Assembly (NCBI GenBank): GCA_913773825.1
Contig: CAJYHH010000138.1
Coordinates: 1 to 6,863, forward strand
DNA from: Candidatus Sericytochromatia bacterium
GTDB lineage: Bacteria > Cyanobacteriota > Sericytochromatia > UBA7694
Direction: 5' to 3'
Length of the DNA: 6,863 nt
A program made the translations under genes and the position numbers. Below the pieces are notes generated by a model. It was not told the origin of the DNA, made no database searches, and saw nothing but the letters and a program-made list of their open reading frames with translations. This document shows positions 1 through 6,485 of this stretch, in pieces; position 1 is the stretch's first letter, and each line of letters opens with the position of its first letter.

Positions 1-671
1 CTTATTTAGACTTTGTCGCCCGGCTTAAAGGCATTAAAAATGCTCGTCAGCGCAAGCAGCGCATTCAGGAAGTGGCGGCCGCCTGCTGGATCGAAGACGT
101 AATGAATAAAACACCGGCTAAACTCTCCAAAGGTTATCGCCAGCGCGTCGGCCTGGCCCAGGCCATTATTCATAAACCCGATGTGATTGTGCTTGATGAG
201 CCGACCATTGGCTTAGACCCCAAACAGATTCAAGAAACCCGCAAGCTGATTAAAAGTCTGGGCGGTGAACACACGGTGATTCTCAGTACGCATATTCTGC
301 CAGAAGTGCAAATGACCTGTGATCGGGTAATTATTATTAACAAAGGCCAGATTTTAGCCCAGGACACCCCAGATAACTTAATTGCCCGCCAGGCCGGCCT
401 TCAGCGTTTACAATTGCGCGTACGCGGCCCCTTAGACGAGATTACAGCCCATTTACGTGAACTGCCCGAAATTAGTCTGGTGCAGCATGAGCGCAGTGAA
501 ACCGGTGAACTGCATCTCTTGCGGGCTGAAAGCCGGAGTGAAGGCATTCAGGCTCGACTCGCCCGCGAAATCATTGCCCAGGACTGGGATCTATATGGTC
601 TGAGCACAACAGGCAATAGTCTTGAAGATGTGTTTATTCAACTCGTCACCGACGAAGGAGAACGAGCATGA
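1..671 (+). CDS. ABC transporter ATP-binding protein, GldA/NatA-like (5' truncated)
   Basis: This is the ATPase subunit of an ABC-2 type exporter; it would power the permease encoded next. The reading frame is open from base 3 to the left edge, so the gene begins outside the window and the Walker A loop is not visible. Seen here: the signature loop LSKGY followed by RQRVGLAQAI (123-158), Walker B with catalytic glutamate in VIVLDEPT (183-206), the D-loop GLDP, and the switch histidine in ILSTHIL (His codon 291-293). The LSKGY form of the signature, in place of LSGGQ, is usual in the GldA-like branch. The last ~90 residues form the accessory C-terminal domain common in these exporters, ending in the typical SLEDVFIQL motif. 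A GTG at 72 could be read as a start, but it would delete half the helical domain; upstream codons (YLDFVARLKGI) match the family. Its stop overlaps the permease start. The substrate cannot be told. Confidence 0.95.
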   Translation, partial: YLDFVARLKGIKNARQRKQRIQEVAAACWIEDVMNKTPAKLSKGYRQRVGLAQAIIHKPDVIVLDEPTIGLDPKQIQETRKLIKSLGGEHTVILSTHILPEVQMTCDRVIIINKGQILAQDTPDNLIARQAGLQRLQLRVRGPLDEITAHLRELPEISLVQHERSETGELHLLRAESRSEGIQARLAREIIAQDWDLYGLSTTGNSLEDVFIQLVTDEGERA

Positions 672-1381
672 ACGCAGTCTGGGCGATTACGCTCAAAGAA
701 CTTAAGACTTATTTTGCTTCACCGATTGCCTATATTGTGACAGCGATGTTTTTAGCTGGCTCAGGCTATTTTTACGCCTTAATTCTCTCGATGACTCGCG
801 ATGCGGGCATGATGAGCTATTTATTTGGCAATATGACCGTCATTCTCCTGCTGTTTATGCCCTTAATTTCTATGCGCTTATTTGCAGAAGAACAGCGTAA
901 TAAAACCCTTGAGCTTTTGCTGACGTCTCCGATTAGTGATGCTGGGATTGTGCTGGGTAAATTTCTGGCTTCGGCTTTGCTGCTGGTTGTGATGCTTTTG
1001 CTGACCCTGCATTTTCCGCTGGCGCTGGTTGTATTAGGCAATCCTGATGGCTGGCCGATTGTCAGCGGTTATCTGGGTGTGTTTTTAATGGGCTGTTCGT
1101 TTTTGGCGATTGGCATGTTGACTTCATCCTGGAGCCAGAACCAGATTGTTTCAGCCGTCTTAGCCTTTACGATTTCACTCTTGCTCTGGTTTTTAAGCGC
1201 AGCCAAAGACCTGACAGGCGGCACAGTCGGCTCGTTTTTAAGTTATTTATCGCTTAACACTCACTATGAAAGCTTTGCCAAAGGCCTGCTGTCATTAAGT
1301 GATTTGCTTTATTATGTCAGCCTGATTGGCTTCCTGCTGTTTTTAACCACCCGCTCACTTGAAACTCGGCGCTGGAGATAA
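668..1381 (+). CDS. ABC-2 type permease, GldF-like
   Basis: Integral inner-membrane subunit of the exporter (237 aa, the usual size for this family). Six hydrophobic stretches are visible at about residues 20-40, 53-72, 97-123, 131-152, 157-177 and 212-228. After helix two comes the conserved cytoplasmic stretch with E-x-R-x-K-T-L-E-L-L-L-T-S-P (residues 75-88), the ABC-2 coupling region that meets the ATPase. The opening, with KELKTYFASPIAYI, is also family-typical. The start ATG overlaps the ATPase stop as ATGA, and AAGGAG lies at 655-660 with a 7-nt spacer, which indicates translational coupling and a balanced ATPase:permease ratio. Only one permease gene is present, so the functional unit would be a homodimer, unless the GldG-like protein supplies the remaining membrane part. 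Confidence 0.93.
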   Translation: MNAVWAITLKELKTYFASPIAYIVTAMFLAGSGYFYALILSMTRDAGMMSYLFGNMTVILLLFMPLISMRLFAEEQRNKTLELLLTSPISDAGIVLGKFLASALLLVVMLLLTLHFPLALVVLGNPDGWPIVSGYLGVFLMGCSFLAIGMLTSSWSQNQIVSAVLAFTISLLLWFLSAAKDLTGGTVGSFLSYLSLNTHYESFAKGLLSLSDLLYYVSLIGFLLFLTTRSLETRRWR

Positions 1382-1384
1382 ATC

Positions 1385-2965
1385 ATGCAAAAAACTTCAG
1401 CGTTTTCACTTAATAAGCTCAGCTTGGGTTTAACCGGCTTGGGTGTCTTGCTTTTTCTGGCTGGTGTGATGTTGGCTCATCGACCTGATTTTCAGGCTTT
1501 TACTGTTCTAATGCGCTTTGGCGGCTTGGGTCTGACAGGAATCGGCATTCTGAGCCTGATAATGGCCCGTCGCCAGCAGCTTTATGGCTTTTCTCGTTCA
1601 CGTCAGGCCCGCTACGGCGCCCAGGCGCTGGTTTTAAGCCTGAGTGTGATGGGCATTGTGGCCCTGCTTAACTATCTGGCTTATCGCCATGATGTAAAAT
1701 GGGATCTGACTGAAAACCAGTCTTTTACGCTCTCTGATCAAAGCCGTCAGATTGTCGCCAAACTCAATAAAGACGTTAAAATTACGGCCTTTTATCAGAC
1801 AGCTAACTCAGCCCGCCAGCAGACACTTAACCGACTTGAGGCTTATCGCGATCTTTCAGGCGGCAAACTCAGTTTTGAACTGGTTGATCCCGATCGCAAT
1901 CCGACCCGGGCGCTGGAATCAGGGATTAATACAGACGGCATTATTGTGGTCAGCAGTGGCACTGCCCGTAAAGACATCATGGCCAATACTGAAGAAGAAC
2001 TTACTTCAGCCATTTTAGCTGTCACTCGTTCAGACAAGCCCAAGATTTATTTTTTGACCGGGCATAACGAACACGATCCTGATAATGCCGATATGAAAAT
2101 GGGCATGAGCAATATTAAGCTTCAGCTTGAGCAGGAAAATTACAGCGTAGCCCGCCTGTCATTATTAGCAGCGAATGGCGGCCAAGTACCTGATGACGCC
2201 AAAGTTTTAGTGATTGCCGGGCCGACTCAAAGTTTAAACAAAAGTGAAGTCCAGGCGGTTAAAGACTTTATTGAGAAGCGCCAGGGCAAATTAATGCTGA
2301 TGTTAGCCCCCAAAACCACCACTGGTTTAGAAGGCTGGCTGGCTACTTATGGCATCAATGTTGGCAATAATATTGTGATTGATCCAGGCAGCAATGTGGC
2401 CCGTGATCCCACACAGCCTGCGTTTGAAAAATTTAACGACCATCCGATCACCAAAGAGCTGGCTAACTCAGCCGTGACGATGCCTTTATCAAGAACGGTT
2501 AGCTTAAACTCTCTCCCGGCTAAAGTGCAGGGGACAGAGCTGATGCAAACCACCCCATCCAGTTGGGGTGAGACCAATCTTGAAGAAAACTCGCTGATTC
2601 GCAAGGACCCGGTTGATCCTCCTGGCCCTTTATCAATGGCAGTCGCTGTTAGCATAGGTGAACAAAACCAAGCTACAGAACCTGCTTCAGCACAAAAGCC
2701 TCAAGCTCGTATGGTGGTGATTGGCAATGCGATTTTTGCGGCCAACTGGTTTATGCAGGAATTCAGAAACAAAGACTTCTTTTTGAACTCCATTGCCTGG
2801 CTAACAGGCTCTGAAGATCTGATTGCGATTCGCGCCAAACCCACTACCGATCGCAGACTGATACTCACAGGCAACCAGGAAAAAGTCGTCTATGGCCTGT
2901 CGATTTATATCATGCCGCTGCTGATGGTCTTAGCTGGTGCCTTTGTCTGGTGGCGGAGAAGATAA
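1385..2965 (+). CDS. GldG-like ABC transporter auxiliary protein
   Basis: Membrane-anchored partner of the exporter (526 aa). Three hydrophobic helices lie near the N-terminus (about residues 10-31, 42-60, 80-99), then a large soluble region, then one C-terminal helix (502-523) closed by a basic WWRRR end. Right after helix three comes the family hallmark YRHDVKWDLTENQSFTLS (100-117), where GldG proteins carry a D-L-T-x-x-x-x-Y/F-T-L-S motif. The middle matches the ABC_transp_aux type (IYFLTGHNEHD at 221-231, VLVIAGP at 274-280), and the end has VVIGNAIFAANWF followed by FFLNSIAWLTG (444-475), also characteristic. With both ends in the membrane and an odd segment count, the topology is open; by analogy the large domain is likely outside the cytoplasm. 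GGAG at 1374-1377 precedes the start, 3 nt after the permease stop. The role in GldG-type systems is poorly defined; substrate unknown. Confidence 0.9.
   Translation: MQKTSAFSLNKLSLGLTGLGVLLFLAGVMLAHRPDFQAFTVLMRFGGLGLTGIGILSLIMARRQQLYGFSRSRQARYGAQALVLSLSVMGIVALLNYLAYRHDVKWDLTENQSFTLSDQSRQIVAKLNKDVKITAFYQTANSARQQTLNRLEAYRDLSGGKLSFELVDPDRNPTRALESGINTDGIIVVSSGTARKDIMANTEEELTSAILAVTRSDKPKIYFLTGHNEHDPDNADMKMGMSNIKLQLEQENYSVARLSLLAANGGQVPDDAKVLVIAGPTQSLNKSEVQAVKDFIEKRQGKLMLMLAPKTTTGLEGWLATYGINVGNNIVIDPGSNVARDPTQPAFEKFNDHPITKELANSAVTMPLSRTVSLNSLPAKVQGTELMQTTPSSWGETNLEENSLIRKDPVDPPGPLSMAVAVSIGEQNQATEPASAQKPQARMVVIGNAIFAANWFMQEFRNKDFFLNSIAWLTGSEDLIAIRAKPTTDRRLILTGNQEKVVYGLSIYIMPLLMVLAGAFVWWRRR
2551..2570 (+). 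repeat. Short GC-rich inverted repeat inside the GldG-like gene
   Basis: CACCCCA (2551-2557) and TGGGGTG (2564-2570) form a perfect 7-bp stem with a 6-nt loop inside the coding sequence (Thr-Pro-Ser-Ser-Trp-Gly region). No T-run follows, so it is not a terminator. It may be chance; an mRNA pause or processing site is possible but unsupported. Confidence 0.4.
2955..2961 (+). promoter_or_regulatory. Ribosome binding site deciding the DUF4340-like gene start
   Basis: GGAGAAG lies 6 nt before the ATG at 2968 and inside the last codons of the GldG-like gene. This favours ATG 2968 over an in-frame GTG at 2950, which lies upstream of this site and lacks a comparable one. Confidence 0.7.
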
Positions 2966-2967
2966 CT

Positions 2968-3525
2968 ATGAAAAATCTCTATACGGTCATGGCCGTTGTA
3001 GTCTTAGTGGCACTCGCGACCTATGTCCTGATCTTTGAGCGTGAGCCAATTGATCCAGCTAAACCTTCACCAGGCGCTTCAGCGACATCTGCACCGATCC
3101 TTTTGCTGACGCTTAAAAAAGCAGAGCTGCAAAAAATTGAAGTGGATCAAAATGCCCCGGCACGCAGCGTAGTCTTAGAACAAAAATCAGGTAAATGGCT
3201 GGTAGATGGTCAAGTTGCTGATCTGAATTTAATTGACCCGCTGTTAAATTCACTTGAGTACTGGCAAGCGGCGAATGTGCTCGAACCCACCCTGAATCCA
3301 GCCCAGGCCGGAACGTTTAAACTTGAGCCCCCTGAGCTGATTTTGCGCCTAAGTCTTGTAAACGGACAGAGCCACAGCTTTAAAATTGGTAGCCGCACGC
3401 CAACTAATTCAGGTTTTTATCTGATCAAAGAAGGTGACCCGGCCCTTTATTTAGCCTATATCAATATTCCAGAAGAGCTAATCAAGCTGTTAGAACAGCC
3501 TCCATTGGCAAAAACAGCTAAATAA
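2968..3525 (+). CDS. DUF4340-like membrane-anchored protein, single-domain
   Basis: Small protein (185 aa) encoded 2 nt after the GldG-like gene. One hydrophobic helix at residues 5-23 anchors it with the rest probably outside the cytoplasm; there is no lipobox cysteine, so an uncleaved anchor is likelier than a lipoprotein. A proline/alanine/serine-rich linker (28-43) leads to a soluble domain with DUF4340-type features: a beta strand pair with SGKWLVDG (74-81), an L-I-D-P-L-L-N-S-L helix (88-96), FKLEPPELILRLSL (117-130) and FKIGSRTPTNSGFYL (138-152). The family regularly follows gldG-like genes in ABC-2 operons, and that context is the best support for the call. Many relatives are longer with several copies of this unit, whereas here there is one copy. 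Its function is unknown; it may be an external accessory of the exporter. It is the last gene of the operon. Confidence 0.78.
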   Translation: MKNLYTVMAVVVLVALATYVLIFEREPIDPAKPSPGASATSAPILLLTLKKAELQKIEVDQNAPARSVVLEQKSGKWLVDGQVADLNLIDPLLNSLEYWQAANVLEPTLNPAQAGTFKLEPPELILRLSLVNGQSHSFKIGSRTPTNSGFYLIKEGDPALYLAYINIPEELIKLLEQPPLAKTAK

Positions 3526-3536
3526 CGGCATCCATT

Positions 3537-3582
3537 AAAAACCCAGCTAAAAATCCGCCAAAAAAAGCTTTAAAAAGCTGGG
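3537..3582 (+). repeat. Inverted repeat with phased A-tracts between the two operons
   Basis: CCCAGCT (3542-3548) and AGCTGGG (3576-3582) form a perfect 7-bp stem around a 27-nt A-rich loop. A smaller overlapping palindrome, AGCTTTAAAAAGCT, lies at 3566-3579. Runs of A occur at 3537-3541, 3549-3553, 3560-3566 and 3572-3576, with centres 11-12 bp apart. On the + strand only three T follow the stem, so it is a poor intrinsic terminator for the exporter operon. On the - strand both hairpins are followed by T-runs. The phased A-tracts could bend DNA upstream of the promoter at 3614. The rest of the 3526-3625 gap holds only that promoter. Confidence 0.5.
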
Positions 3583-3613
3583 GCTTTGCCGATAAAACTT
3601 TTAGATCAACGGG

Positions 3614-3619
3614 TATAAT
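3614..3619 (+). promoter_or_regulatory. -10 box of a probable leaderless promoter for the NHL gene
   Basis: A perfect TATAAT ends 6 nt before the ATG at 3626, so transcription would start at or next to the first base of the start codon. No good -35 hexamer sits 16-18 bp upstream (GATAAA at 3591-3596 is the best-placed). No usable Shine-Dalgarno precedes the ATG: the AGG at 3621-3623 is only 2 nt away. The -10-to-ATG spacing is the pattern of leaderless mRNAs, in contrast to the clear ribosome sites of the preceding operon. Confidence 0.65.
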
Positions 3620-3625
3620 CAGGAT

Positions 3626-5419
3626 ATGGTGCGTCAGAGCCTGCCGATTTATTCCCGAACCCGAACTGCCGGTCAAACGGCTCGTGCTATGGGTTCTCGT
3701 GCTGTGCAAATGCTGGATGACAATCCAGCTTTTCGCCCGCCCTTACCCGCTATTGCCTCCCCGTACCAACTGAGTACTTTTGCTGGCAAAGCGGATACGG
3801 TCTGGCATGCATCCAGCCTGAGTCCGAGTCAGCCTTTACCTGTGCCCGTCTGGCGCAGCGGTTTTCGTGATGGTCAGGCCAACCGCGCGCTATTTAACAA
3901 ACCTACTGGTTTAGCGGTTGATCGCCGTGGCTATGTTTATGTAGCAGATAGCCTGAATCATTCCATCAGACGCATTTCGCCCAACGGGCGCGTGATTACC
4001 CTGGCCGGTAACGGTGAACGCGGCCATCATGATGCCAGCGGTCGCAAAGCGCGTTTTAGCCATCCAACCGGCCTGGCGCTATCGAGCCAAAACGAACTGT
4101 ATATTGTCGATCAGGGCAATCAAGCCTTGCGCTGTCTGCTGCCCGGTGGGCAAGTCCTGAGTTTATTACCAGCTGGCAAACCCTTGGGAGGCATTGCTTT
4201 AGATGCTCAGGGTCTGGTGCATTTATTTTTAGAGCTTAATCTCGAAGGTCGGGCCCAAGCGGTATTAGGCCGCTTTGAGCCCAATACGGGTATTACGCGC
4301 TTATTAGCAGAATGGGAAGGTGAGCTTCAATGGCTGCCTTACCGTCCCGGTGAAGAACAGCAGCCTTTTAGTCGCTGGTGGCTGCGTCGCAGTCATCGTC
4401 CGCGCCCGCTTGAAATTGCCGAAGCCGCTCAGGCAGAAGGTTTGGGCCTGGCTTTTGATACTCGCGGTAATCTGCACTGGCTGGCTGGGGCTCAGCTTTA
4501 TCGTTTAGAAACACTTGGCCATCGTTTACAATTACAGCGCCAGAGCTTAAAACTGCCTTTGTGGCCCTTAGCCCGCTGGCAGGGTCTGACGGTTGATCAT
4601 GACGGTACGATTCATGTTTTGGACGCTCGCCATCACAGTCTGTATCGGATTCCGCCCGGCAGCAGCAGCCCAGAAGCGGTGCTGGATACCGACGGACTGA
4701 ATCAGCCTTATTCAGTCGTCAGCGATGGCTACGGTCAGCTTTATGTCTCGGATACAGGCCATTGGCGAGTCTGCCGTCTGGTCCCGCCCGGCCGAGAATC
4801 TTTACTGCGTTTGGCCCGACTGGCCTTTTTACCCTATTTGCCCTCAGCTTCAGACAGCTCTGTGAAAGGAATTCAGGACGTGGTCCACAAACATCTGCGG
4901 CGTAAATCCCTGCTGCCGCTTAGCCAGTCTGATCATTTGATGCCTGTGATTGCTGAGCAGCATGTGCTGGCTGTGCTGGATCAAGGCAATCGCAGTCAAC
5001 AGTTGGCCGTTGTTAAAGAATTAGTCGATCAGCTCCAGCCGATTGCTCAGCGCAGTTTAGCTCCGCTGCAGCCGATGATGTTGGCGATGCTGAATCATCA
5101 AGATGTCAGTGTCAGGACTCTGCTGATTCGGCATATCTGCGACATGATTCACACTGAACAGGACGCCCTGTTTTGGATTAGTTTATTAGATCAGCATCAT
5201 GAACCCAATCGCCTGCTTAAAAAATATCTGATTGAAGTGCTGAGTTATTTGGGCAAACGTTATGAGCTTTATGGCCATGTGGTGCCCTTAATGGTGGAAT
5301 ATATCCGGGCTGAAGAAGAAGACGTGGTGGAATATGTGTTTCAGCATCTCTTAAATATTCGTCGTCTGGGCTACGAAACTCTGGTTGATCCCCTGATCGA
5401 AGAGCTCAGTGAAGCCTGA
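3626..5419 (+). CDS. NHL-repeat beta-propeller protein with helical HEAT-like C-terminus
   Basis: 597-aa protein of unknown function. Residues ~48-390 form an NHL propeller. The clearest blades are PTGLAVDRRGYVYVADSLNH (93-112), PTGLALSSQNELYIVDQGNQ (147-166), GLTVDHDGTIHVLDARHHS (320-338) and the NQPYSVVSDGYGQLYVSDTG unit (359-378). Weaker ones are near 188-222 and 272-296, which together suggest six blades. A loop at 229-262, rich in W and R, separates blades three and four. From about 391 to the end the protein is helical, with HEAT-like helix pairs clearest at 475-597 (for example LNHQDVSVRTLLIRHICDMI). There is no signal peptide or transmembrane helix, so it is probably cytoplasmic, unlike many NHL proteins that are exported. 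The first ~45 residues are basic and low in structure. The start is chosen from the TATAAT spacing; ATG 3689 is an alternative. NHL propellers usually bind protein or RNA; the ligand is unknown. It overlaps the next gene by 11 nt. Confidence 0.85.
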   Translation: MVRQSLPIYSRTRTAGQTARAMGSRAVQMLDDNPAFRPPLPAIASPYQLSTFAGKADTVWHASSLSPSQPLPVPVWRSGFRDGQANRALFNKPTGLAVDRRGYVYVADSLNHSIRRISPNGRVITLAGNGERGHHDASGRKARFSHPTGLALSSQNELYIVDQGNQALRCLLPGGQVLSLLPAGKPLGGIALDAQGLVHLFLELNLEGRAQAVLGRFEPNTGITRLLAEWEGELQWLPYRPGEEQQPFSRWWLRRSHRPRPLEIAEAAQAEGLGLAFDTRGNLHWLAGAQLYRLETLGHRLQLQRQSLKLPLWPLARWQGLTVDHDGTIHVLDARHHSLYRIPPGSSSPEAVLDTDGLNQPYSVVSDGYGQLYVSDTGHWRVCRLVPPGRESLLRLARLAFLPYLPSASDSSVKGIQDVVHKHLRRKSLLPLSQSDHLMPVIAEQHVLAVLDQGNRSQQLAVVKELVDQLQPIAQRSLAPLQPMMLAMLNHQDVSVRTLLIRHICDMIHTEQDALFWISLLDQHHEPNRLLKKYLIEVLSYLGKRYELYGHVVPLMVEYIRAEEEDVVEYVFQHLLNIRRLGYETLVDPLIEELSEA

Positions 5420-6479
5420 AGACATTGTTCAGGAACGCTTAATTCGTCTGCGCAGCCAGGATTTTTTAGCGCGCACAGGTGATCGGCCAAACATTGTTAA
5501 ATTGCTCAAAGCGATTGGCGATCCGGATCCCCAGATTGCTCAGTATTCACTGGATAAAGTCTTTAAAAATCCTCTGGCTTATCAGGAGTTAATGGATCCC
5601 AGCTCATTGGTGCGGGTTCAGGTCATTCAGGCTTATTGCGAAAACAATCCTGATCGGGCTGTGCGCTTTTCAATTGATTCATTGGCCCAGGACGATGCTG
5701 ATCTAAAATTACTGGCATTAGATGTGCTTGACTGCAATATTGCCTATCTTGAAGCCGGCCTTGAGCTGCAGTTAAAAAAATTGCTGCATGACGGCTCAGA
5801 GCGAGTACGTGTTAAAGCTTCACGTTTACTGGTTTTGCTCTCTAATTATGAAGCCATTGATCTGACTGACACACCTGCGATTGACATTCTTGAGCAGGCT
5901 CTTGATAGCGATGATGTGTACTGCCGCCAGATGGCTTTTGGTATGCCCGCCAGCATCTTTTATAAGATCAAAAACGTTAAATCCACAATGGAGACACTCA
6001 AAGACCAGCTGGATCAGAGTGAATCCCAGCTCAGCCAGCTGCGCGATGAGTTAAAAGCCGCCCGGCGCTTAGTGCGCAGTCAGCAAAAACAAGAGTCAGG
6101 TGTGTCATCCAGACTTGAACATCTTGAAACCGCCAATCAAAAGCTCAGTGCTCAAATGAGCAAATACACTGAAGTTCTGCGCGAACGTGAAGACGCCATT
6201 TTGCGCGAACGCCGCGCCAAAGAACAGCTACAGCAGACATTAGTCCGTGAACGCAAAGCGCGTTCAAATGAAGTGGAACAGGCTCGTGAAGCTTACGATA
6301 AGCTGGTTGCTGATTTTCAGCAACGCGAAGATCAGTTTAAACACTACGCCTATGACTTTTACCAGCATTTTTCAGAGCTGTTTAAAGGCCTGATTGTCGA
6401 AAAAGAAGCGCTTTTAGATGAAATCTATCGTCATAGCGGCCAGGACTGGACAGATGGACGCCCCGAGCAAGAGTCCTAG
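5409..6479 (+). CDS. HEAT-like repeat and coiled-coil protein, function unknown
   Basis: 356-aa protein that I do not recognise by name. Residues ~25-190 are helical and HEAT-like, with recurring D-P/S-D-x-x-V/I-x-x-x-A-L patterns: IGDPDPQIAQYSLDKVF (36-52), DPSSLVRVQVIQAY (63-76), DGSERVRVKASRLLVLL (128-144) and DSDDVYCRQMAFG (166-178). Residues ~190-305 are a long charged heptad region rich in E, K, R and Q, predicted coiled coil, likely a dimerising rod. The tail (306-342) is an aromatic-rich helix (FKHYAYDFYQHFSELF) and the last ~14 residues are polar. There is no signal peptide or membrane helix. The start is a GTG that overlaps the NHL gene's end by 11 nt in another frame, with a purine stretch GAAGAG at 5399-5404; no ATG occurs until about residue 62, so GTG is well supported. 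Overlap implies co-expression with the NHL protein, and shared HEAT-like regions suggest that the two proteins interact. Confidence 0.82.
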   Translation: MKPEDIVQERLIRLRSQDFLARTGDRPNIVKLLKAIGDPDPQIAQYSLDKVFKNPLAYQELMDPSSLVRVQVIQAYCENNPDRAVRFSIDSLAQDDADLKLLALDVLDCNIAYLEAGLELQLKKLLHDGSERVRVKASRLLVLLSNYEAIDLTDTPAIDILEQALDSDDVYCRQMAFGMPASIFYKIKNVKSTMETLKDQLDQSESQLSQLRDELKAARRLVRSQQKQESGVSSRLEHLETANQKLSAQMSKYTEVLREREDAILRERRAKEQLQQTLVRERKARSNEVEQAREAYDKLVADFQQREDQFKHYAYDFYQHFSELFKGLIVEKEALLDEIYRHSGQDWTDGRPEQES

Positions 6480-6485
6480 ATCAAG

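Noticed and set aside
72..671. GTG at 72 as the start of the ATPase gene
   Set aside because: The frame is open to base 3 and the upstream residues match the ATPase helical domain; a start here would lack Walker A.
2347..2655. A 102-codon - strand frame within the GldG-like gene
   Set aside because: It lies wholly inside a well-supported gene, with no family resemblance; a shadow frame. The same holds for - strand frames at 817-1041, 1843-2043 and 3210-3398, and + strand frames at 1752-2018 and 4320-4508.
2950..2967. GTG at 2950 as the start of the DUF4340-like gene
   Set aside because: It lies before the ribosome site GGAGAAG (2955-2961), which is correctly spaced for ATG 2968, and the membrane anchor begins naturally from MKNLYTV.
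1..3525. Calling the exporter a gliding-motility machine
   Set aside because: Only the widespread ABC part is present; GldA/F/G-like modules occur in many non-gliding bacteria.
3518..3709. A 63-codon - strand frame across the intergenic region, with a hydrophobic end (FFGGFLAGFLM) reminiscent of a small membrane peptide or toxin
   Set aside because: The hydrophobic part is largely the reverse reading of A-rich DNA (AAA gives Phe), it overlaps the promoter and the NHL gene start, and no promoter or ribosome site was evident for it.
5399..5419. Programmed frameshift joining the NHL and HEAT/coiled-coil genes
   Set aside because: No slippery heptamer is present around the overlap, and a GTG with a purine-rich upstream stretch gives a normal overlapping start.
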